Shown piece by piece: positions 15,218-22,961 of a stretch of 24,035 nucleotides of DNA. The stretch is from Syntrophomonadaceae bacterium. Lineage in GTDB: Bacteria > Bacillota > Dethiobacteria > DTU022. Position 1 is the first letter of the stretch; each line of letters starts with the position of its first letter. The stretch is from positions 1 to 24,035 of the forward strand of contig SKZS01000210.1 in the NCBI GenBank assembly GCA_007127255.1. Direction: 5' to 3'. The position numbers were made by a program, and so were the translations under genes. The notes below the pieces were generated by a model. That model did not search any database. It saw nothing but the letters and a program-made list of their open reading frames with translations, and was not told the DNA's origin.

Positions 15218-16678
15218 TTAGTCTTTGGGTCTATTGTCAAGAATTCTTTTTTCTTTGAGTTCTGTTTCCATGCCGAGCTGGGAGACAAGTTCAGGAACAG
15301 TCTTAAAGATTATATCGGTCAAGGATACTTCAGTATCCCTTAAGACTTTCTGCTTCAAGTCTGCAACCATCCTCTCCCGATTAACTTCTCCCGAAGTCGC
15401 AACATAAAGATAGATCTCATCCAAGTCAAAGGGATCATCGTTGCGCTTGCGCATTTCCACCTGCCACTCTTCAATCTCCGGGTGACTCATCATCAACGGG
15501 AAGAAATTATTCAGGTTAACCAGCGTTCCCTTTACCTTTGTCATGTTAAACTCTTTTAATTCTGATTTACGCTGAATATTTGAACTGATCCTCGGCACAG
15601 TCCTCCCACAGTTGGGACAGGGTTCTAAAAGCAGCCCACCCTTGGCAATATCGCCTGTACGGTAACGCAGCACTGCTGTTCCGCGCCAGTCTAACGCTGT
15701 ATAGACGATTTCGCCTTCTTCTCCTTCGCCAACCGGTTCACCCGTTTCAGGATCAACAGTTTCGAATACCTCCATATCGGGGTAGAGATGATATCCATGA
15801 TATTCATCGTGCGAAGGGCATTCAGGCCAGGCCACCTTCGCTTCGGTCATACCATAAGTAGCAAGAACCATGACGTTTTCAGCGCCGAGCTGCGAAAACA
15901 GGTCCTTGATTTTATCTTTTAATCCAGGCGGCACCCTTTCACCACCGAAGAAGATCCTTTTCACCGATGAAAAATCACGACCCTGCTTAACCGCTTCACG
16001 CAGGAAGTAGTAACAGTAACCGGGTATAAAAACAGCTACCGTGGGGCGTAGATATTCAAATGCGTCCATCAGGTTTTTCGTTCCTACAATCTTACCACCG
16101 CCGCTGTGGAAGCCGGCCACTTTTGTTTTTTCCCCCGAGAAATAGGTTTGCCAGAAAGCAAGATGAGGGGCAAAAGGAAAACTATTAATCACAATATCTT
16201 CCCTGGTTACCTCAAATACATCGAGCAAGCGGGCTCCTGCTTCGCGAAGGTTTTCAAGGTCCCGCTTGGAATAGACAAAAGGTGTCGGTAAAGCTGTCCG
16301 GCCGGTTGTAAAGTGAATATGTACCGGTTTAAAATCTTCTACCTTCTCTTCTACCATTGCTTTGCCGCCGGTCATCGACATTTTAGCTAGGTGCCCGTAT
16401 TTTTCTGATACCTCTTCATCCGGGCGGATAATAAAATCCTTGGCTTTTTGAGGTTCTTCGTCTGTCGGGGCAATGTCCCATTTATACGTAAAAGGCAGGT
16501 GGCGTAAATCATCAATTCCCTTAATCTTGAAAGGATCGATTTTCTGCTCCTTTAAAAGTTCACTGTAATGGGGGCTGTAAAGATAAATTTGGTTGGCGAT
16601 AAATGCCCTTAGCTTACGATCTTGCATTTCTTTAATTTCTTTATAAGGCATTTTTGATAGTTTGTCCCAATTCTCCAT
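15218..16678 (-). CDS. PaaK-like AMP-forming acyl-CoA ligase
   Basis: This 486-residue protein belongs to the phenylacetate-CoA ligase family, which activates carboxylic acids to acyl-adenylates and then CoA thioesters. The N-terminal PaaK signature SPHYSELLKEQKIDPFKIKG and LPFTYKWDI is followed by a nucleotide loop TTGRTALPTP (an unusual GRT where GTTG is standard), the A5 motif ATYGMTEA, RYRTGD, and CPNCGRTVPRI, and it ends KEKRILDNR. The ATG at 16678 follows AGGAGGTGATGGCTTT. It is downstream of the ActP-like symporter with an 83-base gap containing an 11-bp hairpin. The gene order (transporter, then ligases) suggests that the imported acid is its substrate. Whether this is an aromatic, short-chain or branched acid cannot be read from the sequence. 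Confidence 0.9.
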   Translation of the reverse strand: MENWDKLSKMPYKEIKEMQDRKLRAFIANQIYLYSPHYSELLKEQKIDPFKIKGIDDLRHLPFTYKWDIAPTDEEPQKAKDFIIRPDEEVSEKYGHLAKMSMTGGKAMVEEKVEDFKPVHIHFTTGRTALPTPFVYSKRDLENLREAGARLLDVFEVTREDIVINSFPFAPHLAFWQTYFSGEKTKVAGFHSGGGKIVGTKNLMDAFEYLRPTVAVFIPGYCYYFLREAVKQGRDFSSVKRIFFGGERVPPGLKDKIKDLFSQLGAENVMVLATYGMTEAKVAWPECPSHDEYHGYHLYPDMEVFETVDPETGEPVGEGEEGEIVYTALDWRGTAVLRYRTGDIAKGGLLLEPCPNCGRTVPRISSNIQRKSELKEFNMTKVKGTLVNLNNFFPLMMSHPEIEEWQVEMRKRNDDPFDLDEIYLYVATSGEVNRERMVADLKQKVLRDTEVSLTDIIFKTVPELVSQLGMETELKEKRILDNRPKD

Positions 16679-16717
16679 AAAGCCATCACCTCCTGTAGAT
16701 AATCATGACGGCCGCCG

Positions 16718-16744
16718 GAGGCTTTCCCTTGGCGGGAAAGCCTC
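16718..16744 (-). other. Intercistronic 11-bp hairpin between symporter and ligase genes
   Basis: GAGGCTTTCCC and GGGAAAGCCTC form a perfect 11-bp stem with a 5-base loop. On the minus strand (the transcribed direction) it is followed by CGGCGGCCG, not T residues, so it is unlikely to be a terminator there. It could stabilise the upstream transporter message or set the ratio of transporter to ligase. Confidence 0.65.
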
Positions 16745-16761
16745 TTTTGCAGCCGCAGGAG

Positions 16762-18423
16762 TTACTTGGGAAATACATCATAAAGCGTAGTCATAAACCA
16801 TAACAGAAATACGGAAATCACAATTACCGCAATCGGTAAACCCTTACCATTGTAACGCTTTTCATCATAGTCAGGCCAACCGTGCATCACATCAACCTGG
16901 CGCTGCAGATTTTCAGGTGGAGGAGGCGTGAGCCAGGAAACGACGACGGTTAAAATGAATGAGAAGCAGACCGCCAAAACTGTAACCTTAATCCAGCCCA
17001 TCGGTCCGTACAGGTAAGTATTAAAGAAGGGGAAAGGAATGTCAACCGGGTTCATGCCCATGTAATCGATCATGATCCAACCTGCAAAACCGATTAAAGA
17101 ACCGACTACCATCCCCACACCAACACCGTATTTATTGGTGCGTTTCCACCAGATGCCAAGCACAATCGGCACCCCGAGGCCTGCTGCAGCAATACCGAAA
17201 GCCCACATAATTGCCTTAAGAATAAACTCAGGCGGGTTGAGTGAGAAAAGTATAACAAAAACACCGACGAGGAACATGGCCAGGTAAGATAATTTAAGTT
17301 TTTTCTCATCATCTACTTCCGGCTTCAACTCTCCATAAAGGTCATGAATTAACCCGGCACCCATGATCATCAACAGTCCTGATACAGTGGAAAGTCCGGC
17401 AGCCACAGAACCTGCTACAGCTAATGCTAACCACCCTTCTCCGGCCAGGGCTTCAACTAAAATAAAGACCATGTAGTCATAAGCAGCCGGAGTTAATTCA
17501 ACACCCGCAGTGGTCTGCATGAAATAAACAGCAGCAAAACCGGTAGCATAAACAGTAGTGTTAACCAGCCCGACCAGGAATACGCAAAGAACCGTGCTCC
17601 AACGCGCTTCCTTGGCATCGCGCACGGTAAAGAACCTCATTACAAAGTGCGGCAGGCCGATGATGCCGAAGAAAGAACCGAGAAAGATGGCAATATAGGT
17701 TATCGGGTGCTCAAGCATGGCCCAGAAATAATGGGGCACAAACTCAATCATCTCCGGCACCAGGTCACCATATCCCAGCGGCGGGAAAAACCACCCTGCT
17801 GTGCCCAGGGCCCTTAAAATCATAGCCACAGGTAACATCAGGCAGAACAGCAAAACAATCGTCTGGAAAGTCTGGTTATAGGTAACACCGTACATTCCAC
17901 CCAGGGTAACGTAAAGTGTAACAACCAGCCCCCCGACAACAATACCTACAACTTCAGGCACACCTAATAAAAAGTAAAAAACAATACCGATCCCTTTTAA
18001 GTTTCCGGCGAGGTAGAGCACGCTGACGACCATCATCACGACAACTGATATGTAGCGCAGCGTTTTACTGTCATACCGCTCAGAAATAAAAGCCATGGTT
18101 GTAAAAGACTTATGGCGCCGCAGATAAGGCGCGGCCAGGATCATCAGCCCGATAAACGCGGCTGTAAATGAAGCATATACTGCAACAGCTATATAAACCC
18201 CTTCAATTATCAATGCCGTTAAACCAATAAATGTAGTAAGGCTTAAGGCCAAAGAAACCATCGCCAAACCGTTGTTAATAGCTCCAATGCTGCGGCCGGC
18301 CACGTAATAATCTCCCAGGTTACGGGTAAGGCGGCGGGCCCAGACACTGATTAACACAGATATAACCAGAACAACTATACTAAGAACTAAACCTAATACA
18401 AAAACTTCGCCTCTTGGTTCCAT
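16762..18423 (-). CDS. ActP-like sodium:solute symporter (large subunit)
   Basis: This 553-residue membrane protein of the SSS family has about 13 hydrophobic segments. Family features include DYYVAGRSIG after the first helix, TTFIGL, a GGMYGVTYNQTFQ loop, the GLPHFVMRFFTVRDAKEARWS segment typical of acetate permease ActP and its relatives, and an SGLLMIMGAGLIHDLY helix. The substrate is probably a short-chain monocarboxylate taken up with Na+. The ATG at 18423 lies 12 bases after GGGAGG. It follows the small-subunit gene by 23 bases and precedes two acyl-CoA ligases on the same strand, which supports acid uptake followed by activation. The long C-terminal tail after helix 12 (PPPPENLQRQVDVMHGWPDY) is typical of the DUF4212-associated subgroup. 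Exact substrate not known. Confidence 0.92.
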   Translation of the reverse strand: MEPRGEVFVLGLVLSIVVLVISVLISVWARRLTRNLGDYYVAGRSIGAINNGLAMVSLALSLTTFIGLTALIIEGVYIAVAVYASFTAAFIGLMILAAPYLRRHKSFTTMAFISERYDSKTLRYISVVVMMVVSVLYLAGNLKGIGIVFYFLLGVPEVVGIVVGGLVVTLYVTLGGMYGVTYNQTFQTIVLLFCLMLPVAMILRALGTAGWFFPPLGYGDLVPEMIEFVPHYFWAMLEHPITYIAIFLGSFFGIIGLPHFVMRFFTVRDAKEARWSTVLCVFLVGLVNTTVYATGFAAVYFMQTTAGVELTPAAYDYMVFILVEALAGEGWLALAVAGSVAAGLSTVSGLLMIMGAGLIHDLYGELKPEVDDEKKLKLSYLAMFLVGVFVILFSLNPPEFILKAIMWAFGIAAAGLGVPIVLGIWWKRTNKYGVGVGMVVGSLIGFAGWIMIDYMGMNPVDIPFPFFNTYLYGPMGWIKVTVLAVCFSFILTVVVSWLTPPPPENLQRQVDVMHGWPDYDEKRYNGKGLPIAVIVISVFLLWFMTTLYDVFPK

Positions 18424-18446
18424 AATTCAAGAATCCCTCCCTTCTT

Positions 18447-18752
18447 TTAAGCTCTTTGTCTTTCCTCAATTCCGTCCATAATGAAACACCAAATAGCGCC
18501 TATAATAGTAACCCCTATCCAGCTAAACATAACAAGCAAGAAATAGTGCAGGGGAAAGCCCATCACAGTAAGGTGCTCCTTAATAACAAACATCGTCTCT
18601 CCATAAAAGTCAACCAGTCCTTCAGGCGTAGGCACCTGGTAAAAAAATACTTCATTTAGAATCACGACAAATGAACTGAAAAACCCGCCAATGAAAGCAA
18701 CAAGAATAAAGCAAATCAATGTCGCCCAAATCTCCAGCTTATAGTCTTTCAT
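18447..18752 (-). CDS. Small symporter subunit, DUF4212-like membrane protein
   Basis: This 101-residue protein has two long hydrophobic segments (about residues 10-35 and 66-92). It ends with FPLHYFLLVMFSWIGVTII and a cytoplasmic FIMDGIEERQRA, which resembles the second helix and charged tail of DUF4212 proteins, the small subunits that accompany ActP-like symporters. The loop between the helices is longer than in typical proteobacterial members, so it is a diverged or distinct subtype. The ATG at 18752 has GGAGGTG about 10 bases upstream. It is the first gene of the minus-strand uptake/activation operon, immediately before the large symporter gene. Confidence 0.8.
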   Translation of the reverse strand: MKDYKLEIWATLICFILVAFIGGFFSSFVVILNEVFFYQVPTPEGLVDFYGETMFVIKEHLTVMGFPLHYFLLVMFSWIGVTIIGAIWCFIMDGIEERQRA

Positions 18753-18772
18753 TAACAGTTCACCTCCTCAAT

Positions 18773-18814
18773 AAAAAATTTTGCTACAATTTACTGCTTT
18801 TAGCAAATTTTTTT
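18773..18814 (-). other. AT-rich hairpin in the leader of the symporter operon
   Basis: Near-perfect inverted arms (18773-18786 and 18801-18814, one mismatch in 14) flank a 14-base loop just upstream of the small-subunit ribosome site. On the minus strand the distal arm is followed within the stem by TTTTTT, so it resembles a weak intrinsic terminator or attenuator. Just upstream, 18819-18832 reads CGAAAGGAGGCAAA, a ribosome-site string with no start codon after it. Confidence 0.4.
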
Positions 18815-18954
18815 ATATTTTGCCTCCTTTCGTATGCATTTAACAATTCTTATTTTATGGTTCTAGTTAATTCGACCTAAAACCGGCTTTTCCTTCTTTT
18901 AAAAAGCGTTAAAACTACAAAAGTGTTTTTTTGTTCTTCTCTTTTTGCCATATA

Positions 18955-18963
18955 TGCTATGAT
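18955..18963 (+). promoter_or_regulatory. Extended -10 promoter for the DUF456 gene
   Basis: TGCTATGAT is a TGn-extended -10 without a clear -35. Start of transcription would be near 18969, about 47 bases before the gene. The 13-base string TGCTATGATTATA is identical to that before the FmdB-like gene. The rest of the divergent spacer (18833-18950) is AT-rich and I recognise nothing more in it. Confidence 0.5.
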
Positions 18964-19015
18964 TATAGGGAATTAATTTTTAACTATTACCTAAAAAAAT
19001 AAGATGGGAGATTAC

Positions 19016-19498
19016 ATGATGACAAACATAGTTGCACTTATTGCAGCCTCACTTTTTTTCCTTATCGGGTTGGTCGGCACGCTGATGCCCATTCTGCCCG
19101 GAGCTCTTATGATCTGGCTGGGCATGCTGCTCTATGCCGTAATTGCCGGCTTTGAAGAATTCAGCTTATACTTTTTCCTGGGCCAGGCCTTACTGGCCTT
19201 ATCGGTAATGGGAGTTGACTACCTCTTTGCCGTTATGGGCAGCCGTTACTTCGGAGGCTCGAACGCAGCCCTTTGGGGCGCAGGAGTCGGCCTGCTTGTT
19301 GGTGTATTTTTTTTCCCGATTGGGCTTCTAGTCGGGCCATTCCTGGGGGCTGCCCTGGCAGATCTGCTTTTCAGGCGTAATGCCGGCAAGGCTGTTAAAT
19401 CCGGACTCGGGGCTTCATTTGGCTTTTGGAGCGCACTACCGATCAAGCTGGGGCTGGAAGCAGTAATGATTGGCTGGTTTATATTCAGAATTTTGTGA
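19016..19498 (+). CDS. DUF456 family membrane protein
   Basis: This protein of about 160 residues has four to five hydrophobic segments and the family features of DUF456. An early GLVGTLMPILPGALMIWLGM hairpin is followed by a Gly-rich second half with VGVFFFPIGLLVGPFLGA and a conserved AVKSGLGASFGF near the C-terminus. The function of the family is unknown. I start at ATG 19016 because the GGGAG at 19006-19010 is the only ribosome site. An in-frame ATG at 19004 is upstream of or within that site, and ATG 19019 is also possible. It is the first gene of the plus-strand set divergent from the symporter operon, about 110 bases before the FadD-like gene. The gap 19499-19610 shows no terminator, so the two may be co-transcribed. 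Confidence 0.85.
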   Translation: MMTNIVALIAASLFFLIGLVGTLMPILPGALMIWLGMLLYAVIAGFEEFSLYFFLGQALLALSVMGVDYLFAVMGSRYFGGSNAALWGAGVGLLVGVFFFPIGLLVGPFLGAALADLLFRRNAGKAVKSGLGASFGFWSALPIKLGLEAVMIGWFIFRIL

Positions 19499-19610
19499 CA
19501 TCACAAAGGACTTCTTGTATTTTTCCGGTAGAGAAGGATAAAGCAAAATAATATAGAACAAATCATAACAACCATTTAAAGTGCCAACCACCAGGAGGAG
19601 GATTACCAGG

Positions 19611-21281
19611 ATGGAAAAAATATGGCTCAATAATTACGAACCGGGAGTCCCTCACAGCATTGATTACCCCTCTGACTCGCTATACCAGCTTTTCCAAAAA
19701 TCCGCGCAAACTTATAAACAACAACCGGCCATTCATTTCATGGGCCGTGAGTTAACTTATGGTGAACTGGCTTCGCAGATTGAAAGCATGGCCAGCGCCC
19801 TGACCGAACTGGGCATACAAAAAGGTGACCGAATAGCCATTCACCTTCCAAACAGCACCCAGTTTCCAATCGCTTTTTATGCTGCCCAGGCGATCGGAGC
19901 CATAGTTGTACCATGTAACCCCCTTTATGTTGCCAGGGAGATGGAATACCAGCTTAACGATTCTGGCGCCGAGACAATTATTACATTAACCCGCTTCTAC
20001 AAGATGATCAAGGAAATTCAGCCAAATACCAGTTTAAAAAATATAATTGCATCAAATATTAAAGACTACTTTCCCGGATTTTTAAAGGCCCTCTACACCG
20101 TGGCCAGAGAGAAAAAAGAAGGTGACCGGGTTAAAGTGGCTGCCGAAGATTATTCATTTACAAGTTTAATTAAAAAACACGCCGGGAAAAAACCACCTGT
20201 TGTGGAAGTAGCACCGGATGATCGAGCCGTATTCTTATATACCGGAGGAACCACAGGCGTTTCTAAAGGAGCAGTCCTGCAGCAGCGCAATCTTGTCGCC
20301 AATATATACCAGGTTAAATCATGGTGCACCGACTTAAGGGAAGGCAAAGAAGTAGCCCTGGCAGTGCTTCCTTTCTTCCACAGTTACGGTTTAACCACTC
20401 TTTTAAATTTAGGTCTAACAAGTGGCGGAAAGCTTATCTTAATGCCCCGTTTTGTCCTGGAAGATGTCCTCAATGCTATCGACAAACTAAAGCCGACCCT
20501 CTTCCCCGGTGTGCCGACAATTTATGTAGCCATCAACAATGCCCCTGACCTGCATAAGTACCATATCCAGTCAATTCGCATCTGTATCAGCGGCGCAGCT
20601 CCCCTGCCGGTCGAAGTTCAACAGCAGTTTGAAAAAAATACAGGCGGCAGGCTGGTTGAAGGTTATGGTTTGTCGGAAACTTCACCGGTTACTCACGCCA
20701 ACCCGGTATATGGAAAACGTAAGACGGGCAGTATCGGCCTACCGATGCCTGATACAGAATTTAAAATTGTCGACGTAGAAACCGGGGAAAAAGAACTGCC
20801 GATCGGTGAAATCGGCGAGCTATGTATCCGTGGACCCCAGGTAATGGAAGGCTATCTTAATATGCCTGATGAAAATGCTCAAAGCCTCCGGGACGGCTGG
20901 TTTTACACCGGGGATATTGCCAAGGTTGACGAAGACGGCTATACATATATTGTTGACCGTAAAAAAGACATGGTCATCGCCGGCGGTTTTAACATTTACC
21001 CCCGTGATGTTGAAGAAGTACTCTACACACACCCGAAGATCATGGAAGCGGCAGTTGCCGGAATCAACGACCCTTACCGCGGTGAAACCCTTAAAGCCTA
21101 TATAGTGCTCAAAGAAGGTGAAACTATGACCGAAGAAGAGGTGTTTGAGCACTGCAAAGCAAACCTGGCCGCTTACAAAACACCAAAACTGGTCGAATTC
21201 AGACCGGAACTTCCCAAAACAATGATCGGTAAAGTCCTTCGCCGAATGTTAAGAGAAGAGGAAGAGAAAAAGAATCAGTAG
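19611..21281 (+). CDS. Long-chain fatty acid-CoA ligase (FadD-like acyl-CoA synthetase)
   Basis: This 556-residue AMP-forming synthetase has all core motifs intact: the phosphate loop YTGGTTGVSKGA starting at Tyr210, the A5 motif EGYGLSETSP, GWFYTGD, the hinge DRKKDMV followed by GGFNIYPRDVEE, and the catalytic C-terminal lysine Lys541 in KTMIGKVLRR. It converts a fatty acid, ATP and CoA to acyl-CoA. Chain length is inferred only from overall resemblance to FadD. The ATG at 19611 is chosen because AGGAGGAGG lies about 9 bases upstream; a GTG at 19581 opens the frame earlier but precedes that ribosome site. A 28-bp palindrome begins 9 bases after its stop. Together with the two PaaK-like ligases it makes three acyl-AMP ligases flanking one symporter. 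Confidence 0.95.
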   Translation: MEKIWLNNYEPGVPHSIDYPSDSLYQLFQKSAQTYKQQPAIHFMGRELTYGELASQIESMASALTELGIQKGDRIAIHLPNSTQFPIAFYAAQAIGAIVVPCNPLYVAREMEYQLNDSGAETIITLTRFYKMIKEIQPNTSLKNIIASNIKDYFPGFLKALYTVAREKKEGDRVKVAAEDYSFTSLIKKHAGKKPPVVEVAPDDRAVFLYTGGTTGVSKGAVLQQRNLVANIYQVKSWCTDLREGKEVALAVLPFFHSYGLTTLLNLGLTSGGKLILMPRFVLEDVLNAIDKLKPTLFPGVPTIYVAINNAPDLHKYHIQSIRICISGAAPLPVEVQQQFEKNTGGRLVEGYGLSETSPVTHANPVYGKRKTGSIGLPMPDTEFKIVDVETGEKELPIGEIGELCIRGPQVMEGYLNMPDENAQSLRDGWFYTGDIAKVDEDGYTYIVDRKKDMVIAGGFNIYPRDVEEVLYTHPKIMEAAVAGINDPYRGETLKAYIVLKEGETMTEEEVFEHCKANLAAYKTPKLVEFRPELPKTMIGKVLRRMLREEEEKKNQ

Positions 21282-21289
21282 CGAGGCAA

Positions 21290-21353
21290 CAGCACAGGGG
21301 GACGGTTCTTCTGTGTTGGAAATCTAACACAGAAGAACCGTCCCCCTGTGCTG
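21290..21353. repeat. REP-like perfect 28-bp inverted repeat
   Basis: The arms 21290-21317 and 21326-21353 are exact inverted copies of 28 bases around the 8-base loop GGAAATCT, with core GGGGACGGTTCTTCTGTGTT. No U-tract follows (CCCCTGTGCTG), so it is not a standard terminator. I recall this core as a repeated palindrome in clostridial genomes, often near REP-associated tyrosine (Y1) transposases. None is in this window, so this would be a non-autonomous copy. Confidence 0.85.
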
Positions 21354-21380
21354 CCCCTGTGCTGTTTGTGCTGTATGCTG
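21343..21380 (+). repeat. Short tandem repeats beside the palindrome
   Basis: The 11-base unit CCCCTGTGCTG is present twice in tandem (21343-21353, 21354-21364), the first copy forming the end of the palindrome. It is followed by TGTGCTG (21367-21373) and a degenerate TATGCTG (21374-21380). This looks like slippage or repeated element decay at the edge of the palindrome. Confidence 0.75.
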
Positions 21381-21419
21381 TTTCCCTGTGTTGCGATACA
21401 CCTGCCATCCGGGTAAAGC

Positions 21420-21448
21420 TTGCTCCTTTAAGTCCGTCAGTTTATAAT
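21420..21448 (+). promoter_or_regulatory. Promoter for the CBS-DUF294 gene, possibly leaderless
   Basis: TTGCTC (21420-21425) and a perfect TATAAT (21443-21448) are separated by 17 bases. Transcription would start about 21455-21459, at or a few bases before the ATG at 21459. The gene has no ribosome site, so the message may be leaderless. The -10 lies inside an 18-bp perfect palindrome (21442-21459). Confidence 0.6.
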
Positions 21449-21459
21449 AATTATTATAA
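21442..21459. promoter_or_regulatory. 18-bp perfect palindrome over the -10 and start codon
   Basis: TTATAATAATTATTATAA is fully self-complementary. It covers the -10 hexamer and the A of the start codon, where a dimeric repressor could act. It is pure A/T, so chance symmetry is possible. Confidence 0.4.
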
Positions 21460-22943
21460 TGACAACTATTAAAGAAAATACGTTTATTGAAGATCAACCC
21501 TTAAGAAGAAAAGTCTCTGATATCCACACCAGCCAGGTGGTTACCACCCTGCCCATGGATAAAATCGGAGATGTAGCAAAAAAAATGAGCGCGGCTTCGG
21601 TTAGTTCTGTGGTGGTTAAAGCTTTTAATGGAAAACCCGTAGGGATTATCACAGAAAAAGATCTGGTCAGAAAAGTTTTATCATCCGACCGCCCCGATCT
21701 TGAAAGAAAAGCGCATGAAATTATGTCCCCGGAAATAATCACTGTCCGACCAGGCGATTTCACCTACCAGGCCTTGCTAATGATGGTCAAGCATAATATT
21801 AGCCATGTCGTGGTTACTGATGAACACGATGTCCTGCACGGAATTATCACGATTAAGGATCTGATCAGGAACCGCAACAGCGGCGCCCTGTCGATTGTCA
21901 GGCAAATCGAACAAAAAGATACTTTCAGCAGTTTGGCTGAAATGATAAACGAGATTGACCAGGTTCAGCTGGCCCTTCTCAATGAAAGATCATATGCTTC
22001 AGAAGTCTGCGCCCTGATAACCGAACTCTACGACAGAGTCACCCGTAAAATCATTCAAATAGCTGAAACACAGATGATTGAGGAAGGATGGGGGACACCT
22101 CCTGCTAAATATTGCTTTATAAACATGGGCAGCGCGGGAAGAAAAGAACAGTTTTCGCGCACCGATCAGGACAATGGCATAATTTTCGAAGACCCGGAAG
22201 AAGTGTCAGCTGAACAGGTCACCGACTATTTCCTGACCATCGGCAAAAAAATTGTACTCGGTCTCGAAGAATGCGGGTTTAAACGCTGTCCCGGCGAGGT
22301 TATGGCTGACAACCCCTACTGGTGCAGACCCCTGTCAAAGTGGAAATACAGCGTCAAACAGTGGGTTGATAAGCTGGACTCCAATAATGTCAGAAATATG
22401 ACCATCTTTTTAGATTATCGTTGTATTAAAGGCTGTGAAGACCTTTATGATGAATTAAAGAATTATACAACTACACTTTTCCGCGATGCAAAGCACGCCC
22501 TGCTGTTCATGGCCGAAGACGACCTGAAACACAGGGTTCCCTTAAATATGTTCAAACGATTCATTACAGATAAAACTGAGAGCAAGCAAAAAGTAATTAA
22601 CCTGAAAAGCGCCGTAATGGTGCACCTGGTAGATTGCGTTCGCCTTTTCGCTCTACGCGAGGGAATCCGGGAGACCAACAGTTTTGAACGGATAAAAAGG
22701 CTTGGTGAGTGCGGTGTTTTTAAAGCAGATGATGTTGAATACCTGCATAGCGCTTACGAAGCATTGCTCATGTTCAGGATTAAAAACGGACTTGCTAAAA
22801 TCAAAAAAGGCGATTCCCCTAATAATTATCTTGATACAGATAATCTAAGCCGGAAAGATAAGAGCCGCTTAAGAAGGTCGCTTATAGCTGTAAGCCGCCT
22901 GCAGACATTAACTGCCCATGCTTTTCACGTTCACAAGGCTTGA
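21459..22943 (+). CDS. CBS-domain DUF294 putative nucleotidyltransferase
   Basis: This 494-residue protein starts with two CBS domains (about residues 17-140, with VGIITEKDLVRKVL and HGIITIKDLIRNR), which usually bind adenine nucleotides. A DUF294 nucleotidyltransferase-like domain follows, with GSAGRKEQFSRTDQDNGI near residues 223-240, including the Gly-Ser and Asp-x-Asp pattern of the GlnD-like fold. The C-terminal DUF294_C helical domain contains HALLFMAEDDLKHRVPL. Proteobacterial relatives often carry an N-terminal cyclic-nucleotide domain; here it is absent. The activity is unproven; a regulatory nucleotidyl transfer controlled by the energy charge is inferred. There is no ribosome site before ATG 21459, but a promoter points directly at it. 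The exonuclease gene follows 18 bases downstream. This pair is known to accompany ActP/DUF4212 symporters. Confidence 0.9.
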   Translation: MTTIKENTFIEDQPLRRKVSDIHTSQVVTTLPMDKIGDVAKKMSAASVSSVVVKAFNGKPVGIITEKDLVRKVLSSDRPDLERKAHEIMSPEIITVRPGDFTYQALLMMVKHNISHVVVTDEHDVLHGIITIKDLIRNRNSGALSIVRQIEQKDTFSSLAEMINEIDQVQLALLNERSYASEVCALITELYDRVTRKIIQIAETQMIEEGWGTPPAKYCFINMGSAGRKEQFSRTDQDNGIIFEDPEEVSAEQVTDYFLTIGKKIVLGLEECGFKRCPGEVMADNPYWCRPLSKWKYSVKQWVDKLDSNNVRNMTIFLDYRCIKGCEDLYDELKNYTTTLFRDAKHALLFMAEDDLKHRVPLNMFKRFITDKTESKQKVINLKSAVMVHLVDCVRLFALREGIRETNSFERIKRLGECGVFKADDVEYLHSAYEALLMFRIKNGLAKIKKGDSPNNYLDTDNLSRKDKSRLRRSLIAVSRLQTLTAHAFHVHKA

Positions 22944-22961
22944 TCGGCAGAAAGGGATTTA

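Noticed and set aside
19581..19610. Upstream GTG start for the FadD-like ligase
   Set aside because: The extra ten codons (PTTRRRITR) include the AGGAGGAGG ribosome site of the ATG at 19611.
21343..21380. CRISPR-like direct repeats
   Set aside because: Units are only 7-11 bases, adjoining without spacers of regular size, and are better seen as slippage beside the palindrome.
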